From: an uncultured Oscillospiraceae bacterium
GTDB lineage: Bacteria > Bacillota > Clostridia > Oscillospirales > Oscillospiraceae
Length of the DNA: 8,866 bases
Direction of reading: 5' to 3'
Assembly (NCBI GenBank): GCA_910579725.1
Contig: CAJTUD010000089.1
Coordinates: forward strand, 1-8,866
Part shown: piece by piece, positions 6,388-8,866 of the stretch
Layout of the letters: each line of letters begins with the position of its first letter
Numbering within the stretch: the stretch's first letter is position 1
Translations under genes and position numbers: made by a program
Notes under the pieces: generated by a model
The model's input: the letters and a program-made list of their open reading frames with translations, nothing else
Database searches by the model: none
What the model was told of the DNA's origin: nothing

Positions 6388-8064
6388 TTGAAACGGAAAC
6401 AGCAGCCAGAGCAGAGAATTACAGTCCTTTATGCCAGATTGTCCCGTGACGATGAGAAAGAGGGCATTTCAGGCAGTATCCAGAACCAAAAATCCATTCT
6501 TGAAAAGTACGCCAGGGACAATCGCTTGCCCAATCCTCGGTTCATGTTTGACGACGGATACTCAGGTGTTACGTTTACAAGACCGGCTTTCATGGAGATC
6601 ATGGATTTGGCTGAACAGGGCCTTGTGGCAAACCTCGTTGTGAAAGATCACTCAAGGCTGGGCCGCAACCGCCTTATAGTGGGCCAGCTTCTGGAAGAAG
6701 ATTTTGTCCGGCTGAACGTGCGGTATATCGCCATCATGGATAATATCGACACCGCCAATGGCGTGAGCGACATTGTGCCGATGCAGGACCTCTTTAATGA
6801 ATGGCACGCGAAAAACACCAGCGATAAGGTACGCCGCGTTATGCAGAGCCGGGGCAACGCCGGGATACCTCTCACCACAAATGCTCCTTTTGGCTACATG
6901 AAAGACCCGGAGGACAAGAACAGATGGATCGTGGACGAGCCAGCGGCGGAGGTGGTGCGGCAAATCTTCCAGTTGTCGGTTAGTGGCCTGGGGCCTACTC
7001 AAATCGCCAAACGGCTAAAGGCTAACGGCGTGATGACCCCAAGCGAGTATCTGTATAGCGTTGGCGTAAAGTGCCCCGCCAAGCCCCCGGCATACCCGCA
7101 TAACTGGTGTTCCGCTACTGTTGCGGACATTCTGGACAGGCAGGAGTACACCGGAGACACGGTGAATTTCCGTTCTTACAGGCAGTCCTTCAAGCTGAAG
7201 AAACGTCTTGAAAAGCCGCAGGAGGAATGGAAAATCTTCCCCGATACCCACCCCGCTATCATTGACCGGGAGACTTTCGCCCTTGTTCAAACCCTCCGCC
7301 AGCACCGCCGCAGGCCCACAAGGACAGGCATCGTGAGTATGTTCTCCGGGCTTCTCTACTGCGCCGACTGCGGCAGTAAGCTGGGGTACAGCGCCACCAA
7401 CAACTACAAGCGGGAGCAGGCGTTTTTCTTCTGTTCCGCCTACCGCAGCAATTCCGATGTCTGTTCCGCCCACTATATCCGGGAGAAAGTCATTGAGGGG
7501 CTGGTGTTGGAAGGGCTGCAAAGATTGTTGTGGTACATCCAGGTCTATGAGGCGAGATTCGCCCAGGAGCAGATGGAGCGGTTTGGGCTGCAAGAGAAGA
7601 AAGAACGGACCGCCAAGCGCCGGGAGTTGGACAGGGCCAAGGTTCGAGTTGTGGAAATCGACCAGCTTATCCAGAAAAGCTACGAGGATATGACCAAGGG
7701 TCTGCTGTCCGAGGAACGGTTCGCAACCCTGACGGTATCGCTGGAAAGCGAACAGCGGCAGTTGAAAGCGGATATTCCAGAGTTGGAGGCCAGCTTGAAC
7801 GCCACCGCTGACAAAGCCGGAGATTTACAGAAGTTCATCCAGCGGGCGAGACAGGTGACACGGCTGACGGAGCTGACACCTGAGATCGTCCACGAGTTCA
7901 TTGACAAAATCGTGGTATCCAAGCCGGAGAAGATAGATGGCAAGCGGCATCAGAGAGTGGACGTTCACTACAACACCATTGGCCTGTGGTGCGCTCCTTC
8001 CCCGGAGGAAATGGAGAAGTTGTTCCAGGAACATCTTGCAGACAAACGGAAAAAGACGGCGTAG
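6388..8064 (+). CDS. Large serine recombinase (TnpX/TndX type)
   Basis: This is a 558-residue site-specific recombinase that would excise and integrate the element through a serine-linked intermediate. I place the start at TTG 6388, since AAGGAG 6376-6381 sits 6 bases before it and the conserved N terminus follows directly. The catalytic domain (about 10-160) shows YARLSRDDE with nucleophile Ser19, then DDGYSGVTFTRPAF and the DHSRLGRN motif. A recombinase domain follows (about 180-300; GYMKDPEDKNRWIVDEPAAEVVRQIF). A zinc ribbon (about 325-365) has the pairs CADCG and C..C (FFFCSAYRSNSDVC). A long coiled coil (about 390-490) and a C-terminal KIVVSKPEKIDG...VDVHYNTIGL segment of the DUF4368 kind complete it. 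All key residues are present, so it looks intact. It has its own promoter and is the last gene of the module, as usual for elements whose integrase abuts one end. Confidence 0.93.
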   Translation: MKRKQQPEQRITVLYARLSRDDEKEGISGSIQNQKSILEKYARDNRLPNPRFMFDDGYSGVTFTRPAFMEIMDLAEQGLVANLVVKDHSRLGRNRLIVGQLLEEDFVRLNVRYIAIMDNIDTANGVSDIVPMQDLFNEWHAKNTSDKVRRVMQSRGNAGIPLTTNAPFGYMKDPEDKNRWIVDEPAAEVVRQIFQLSVSGLGPTQIAKRLKANGVMTPSEYLYSVGVKCPAKPPAYPHNWCSATVADILDRQEYTGDTVNFRSYRQSFKLKKRLEKPQEEWKIFPDTHPAIIDRETFALVQTLRQHRRRPTRTGIVSMFSGLLYCADCGSKLGYSATNNYKREQAFFFCSAYRSNSDVCSAHYIREKVIEGLVLEGLQRLLWYIQVYEARFAQEQMERFGLQEKKERTAKRRELDRAKVRVVEIDQLIQKSYEDMTKGLLSEERFATLTVSLESEQRQLKADIPELEASLNATADKAGDLQKFIQRARQVTRLTELTPEIVHEFIDKIVVSKPEKIDGKRHQRVDVHYNTIGLWCAPSPEEMEKLFQEHLADKRKKTA

Positions 8065-8112
8065 CCATAGCTATACCGTCCTAATAGATAGAATTTCTTC
8101 ACAGGTTTGCCG

Positions 8113-8147
8113 GAAGGCCGACACTTCTTTACGGAGTGTCGGCCTTC
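8113..8147. repeat. Strong inverted repeat after the recombinase
   Basis: GAAGGCCGACACT (8113-8125) pairs perfectly with AGTGTCGGCCTTC (8135-8147), with two further possible pairs inside and a short loop. No T-run follows on either strand, so it is not a classic terminator, though it may still stop the recombinase transcript. It lies about 50 bases past the recombinase stop, where an element end would be expected. No matching attachment-site copy was found in the window. Confidence 0.5.
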
Positions 8148-8392
8148 AGTGGATTATCACAGTTTTGTGACTTGACCAATTTTATCATTGAAGCCATCTC
8201 TATCATCTGCTTGGTTTCGATATTGTTTTGAAATACTGCAAGATAATTTGCCAGACAGTCATATATAAAACCTATCAGGATTAGACTATGAGCCTAAAAC
8301 TATGATCAGGCGACTCTGCTCCCCTGCTCTGCAAGCCTAAACCTACTACTTTGTAGTCATTATACCATAGGTGTATCATAAAGTCACGATGA
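8148..8392. other. AT-richer stretch without a confident gene
   Basis: Composition drops clearly in GC compared with both flanks. No gene with a start and ribosome binding site is seen on either strand. On the minus strand a 54-codon open stretch ends at TAA in the loop of the preceding repeat (8293 to 8129) and reads like a protein C terminus (FIYDCLANYLAVFQNNIE), but its only ATGs lie late, so it could be a gene remnant. A small hairpin ACTAC-TTT-GTAGT sits at 8345-8357, and TTGTAG/TATCAT at 8351-8379 is a weak promoter-like pair. Confidence 0.4.
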
Positions 8393-8443
8393 AATGGCAA
8401 GCACATAACTTTCTGCTAATTTGAAACTTATGCGCTTGCCATT
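8393..8443. repeat. Inverted repeat at the IS110 insertion point
   Basis: AATGGCAAGC (8393-8402) pairs with GCTTGCCATT (8434-8443); after one mismatch, CATAA (8404-8408) pairs with TTATG (8428-8432). The loop is about 19 bases. It ends just before the presumed left end of the IS110 element. IS110-family elements often insert beside palindromic or repeated sequences, so this may be the target structure. Confidence 0.55.
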
Positions 8444-8461
8444 GCTTGCTACAATGGTGAC

Positions 8462-8670
8462 ACCCCCGAAACAGGGGGAGATGACCGCCCTATGCAGCGG
8501 CCCATACCCAAGCTACAATGGGAGGGAACCGGACTGACGAGGCATTGCTTGAGCTATTCACGCTCGTTTTGGCAAACTGTCAGCCGGCCCTCCCATTGCG
8601 GCGTTCGATTTGTGCAGGTTGAGAAGCGGGTAACATCGCACACTCGTGTCACAAGGCAAGCTGAATCGGT
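8462..8670 (+). ncRNA. Candidate IS110 bridge RNA
   Basis: The leader folds into successive elements. A 5' hairpin has CCCCC 8463-8467 with GGGGG 8474-8478. A long branched stem pairs CAATGGGAGGG 8516-8526 with CCCTCCCATTG 8588-8598, then CCGG 8529-8532 with CCGG 8584-8587, then CTGAC 8534-8538 with GTCAG 8579-8583. It opens into an internal loop (8539-8550 and 8566-8578) capped by GAGC/GCTC (8551-8565). A weaker second stem-loop has TGTGC 8611-8615 with GCACA 8638-8642 and a 22-base loop. This order (5' hairpin, target-type loop, donor-type loop) is that of bridge RNAs, which direct IS110 recombinases to target and donor DNA. The start is guessed from TACAAT at 8450-8455; the 3' end is uncertain. 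Confidence 0.65.
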
Positions 8671-8724
8671 AGTGGGTAGCGGTGGGCGCCGGTTGAAACT
8701 ATTTTTGATTCGGGAGGCTTTCAA

Positions 8725-8866
8725 ATGAACTATGAACCAATCATCGCTGTCGGCATTGATGTATCCAAGGGGAAAAGCACCGTCGCTGTACGCAGGCCGG
8801 GCGGCGAAGTGGTGCTGACTCCATTCCAAGTAAATCATGATGCCGCTGGGTTGTCCTGCCTGGTCA
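8725..8866 (+). CDS. IS110-family transposase/recombinase, N-terminal 47 residues (partial)
   Basis: The ATG at 8725 is preceded by GGGAGG (8712-8717), 7 bases upstream. The visible protein, IIAVGIDVSKGKSTVAV and onward, is the opening beta strand of the RuvC-like DEDD domain of IS110 recombinases, with Asp12 as the expected first catalytic acidic residue. The gene runs off the window, so the remaining DEDD residues and the C-terminal serine-containing domain cannot be checked. It would act with the RNA encoded just upstream to cut and rejoin DNA. Only 54 bases separate it from the drawn end of that RNA. Confidence 0.9.
   Translation, partial: MNYEPIIAVGIDVSKGKSTVAVRRPGGEVVLTPFQVNHDAAGLSCLV

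Larger units (their letters stand above)
8449..8866 (+). mobile_element. Left part of an IS110-family insertion sequence (cut by window end)
   Basis: It consists of a structured non-coding leader of about 270 bases followed by the start of a DEDD recombinase gene, the arrangement of IS110-group elements. The left boundary is placed near 8445-8451 because a leader segment that should match the outside target ends there next to CT, and because TACAAT (8450-8455) and the first leader hairpin follow. IS110 elements have no reliable terminal inverted repeats, so the boundary is an estimate. The right end lies outside the window. Confidence 0.75.

Noticed and set aside
8646..8652. GTGTCAC in the leader as a right-donor guide pairing with GTGACAC at 8457-8463
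   Set aside because: Seven complementary bases, but they lie about seven bases from the proposed CT core and overlap a local stem, so the fit to guide geometry is poor.
8554..8838. 94-codon minus-strand frame over the IS110 start, and a 78-codon + frame at 8492-8728
   Set aside because: Both overlap the structured leader or the recombinase start and look like frame shadows.
1..8866. CRISPR arrays, tRNA or rRNA genes, and type IV secretion genes
   Set aside because: No regularly spaced repeats, no cloverleaf or rRNA-like segments, and no conjugation machinery proteins were found by reading both strands.

Overview
The window looks like accessory DNA from a gut Clostridia (Firmicutes) chromosome, probably Oscillospiraceae-like. 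The grounds are the GC-rich coding DNA, the GGAGG-type ribosome binding sites, a large SLH-anchored modular surface protein, and a mobilization module of MobC, relaxase, TnpW and large serine recombinase. This assignment is inference from gene style; no rRNA or other taxonomic marker is present.

Layout. (1) Positions 30-3915 hold one very large secreted surface protein on the + strand. It has a signal peptide, a Cys/His-rich repeat region, a beta-solenoid-like region, an Ig-like domain, an InlB-type repeat, a Gly/Ser linker and three C-terminal SLH domains. A +1 shift exactly at a CCC-TGA sequence (1278-1283) splits it into two reading frames. (2) Positions 3916-4365 are non-coding but rich in structure. 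They hold a hairpin whose T-run makes it a terminator for the minus strand, a possible promoter, a long stem-loop ending in six T, and a cluster of inverted repeats that is a good oriT candidate. (3) Positions 4366-6304 are a tightly packed mob operon: MobC-like accessory protein, MOBP-type relaxase (also broken by one extra base near 4799) and TnpW-like protein, with overlapping start and stop codons. (4) A separate promoter inside an inverted repeat precedes a TTG-started large serine recombinase (6388-8064), the probable integrase/excisionase of the element. (5) Positions 8065-8450 are AT-richer and carry no confident gene, but contain two strong inverted repeats. (6) From about 8450 to the window edge lies the left end of an IS110-family insertion sequence. 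Its non-coding leader folds like a bridge RNA, and the start of its DEDD recombinase is cut by the window end.

How it fits together. MobC and the relaxase would process the oriT so the element can be mobilized by a helper conjugation system, since no type IV secretion genes are visible here. The serine recombinase would excise and integrate the element. The SLH protein may be cargo or a host gene beside the integration site; the window does not decide this. The IS110 copy is an independent later or neighbouring insertion.

The best lead is the IS110 leader. Its predicted first guide loop contains nine bases, CATTGCTTG, that recur directly outside the IS left end, followed there by CT, as expected of a left-target guide of an RNA-guided IS110 recombinase. 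The two single-base frameshifts in G/C-rich runs should first be checked as assembly errors. The one at CCC-TGA is also a plausible recoding site.
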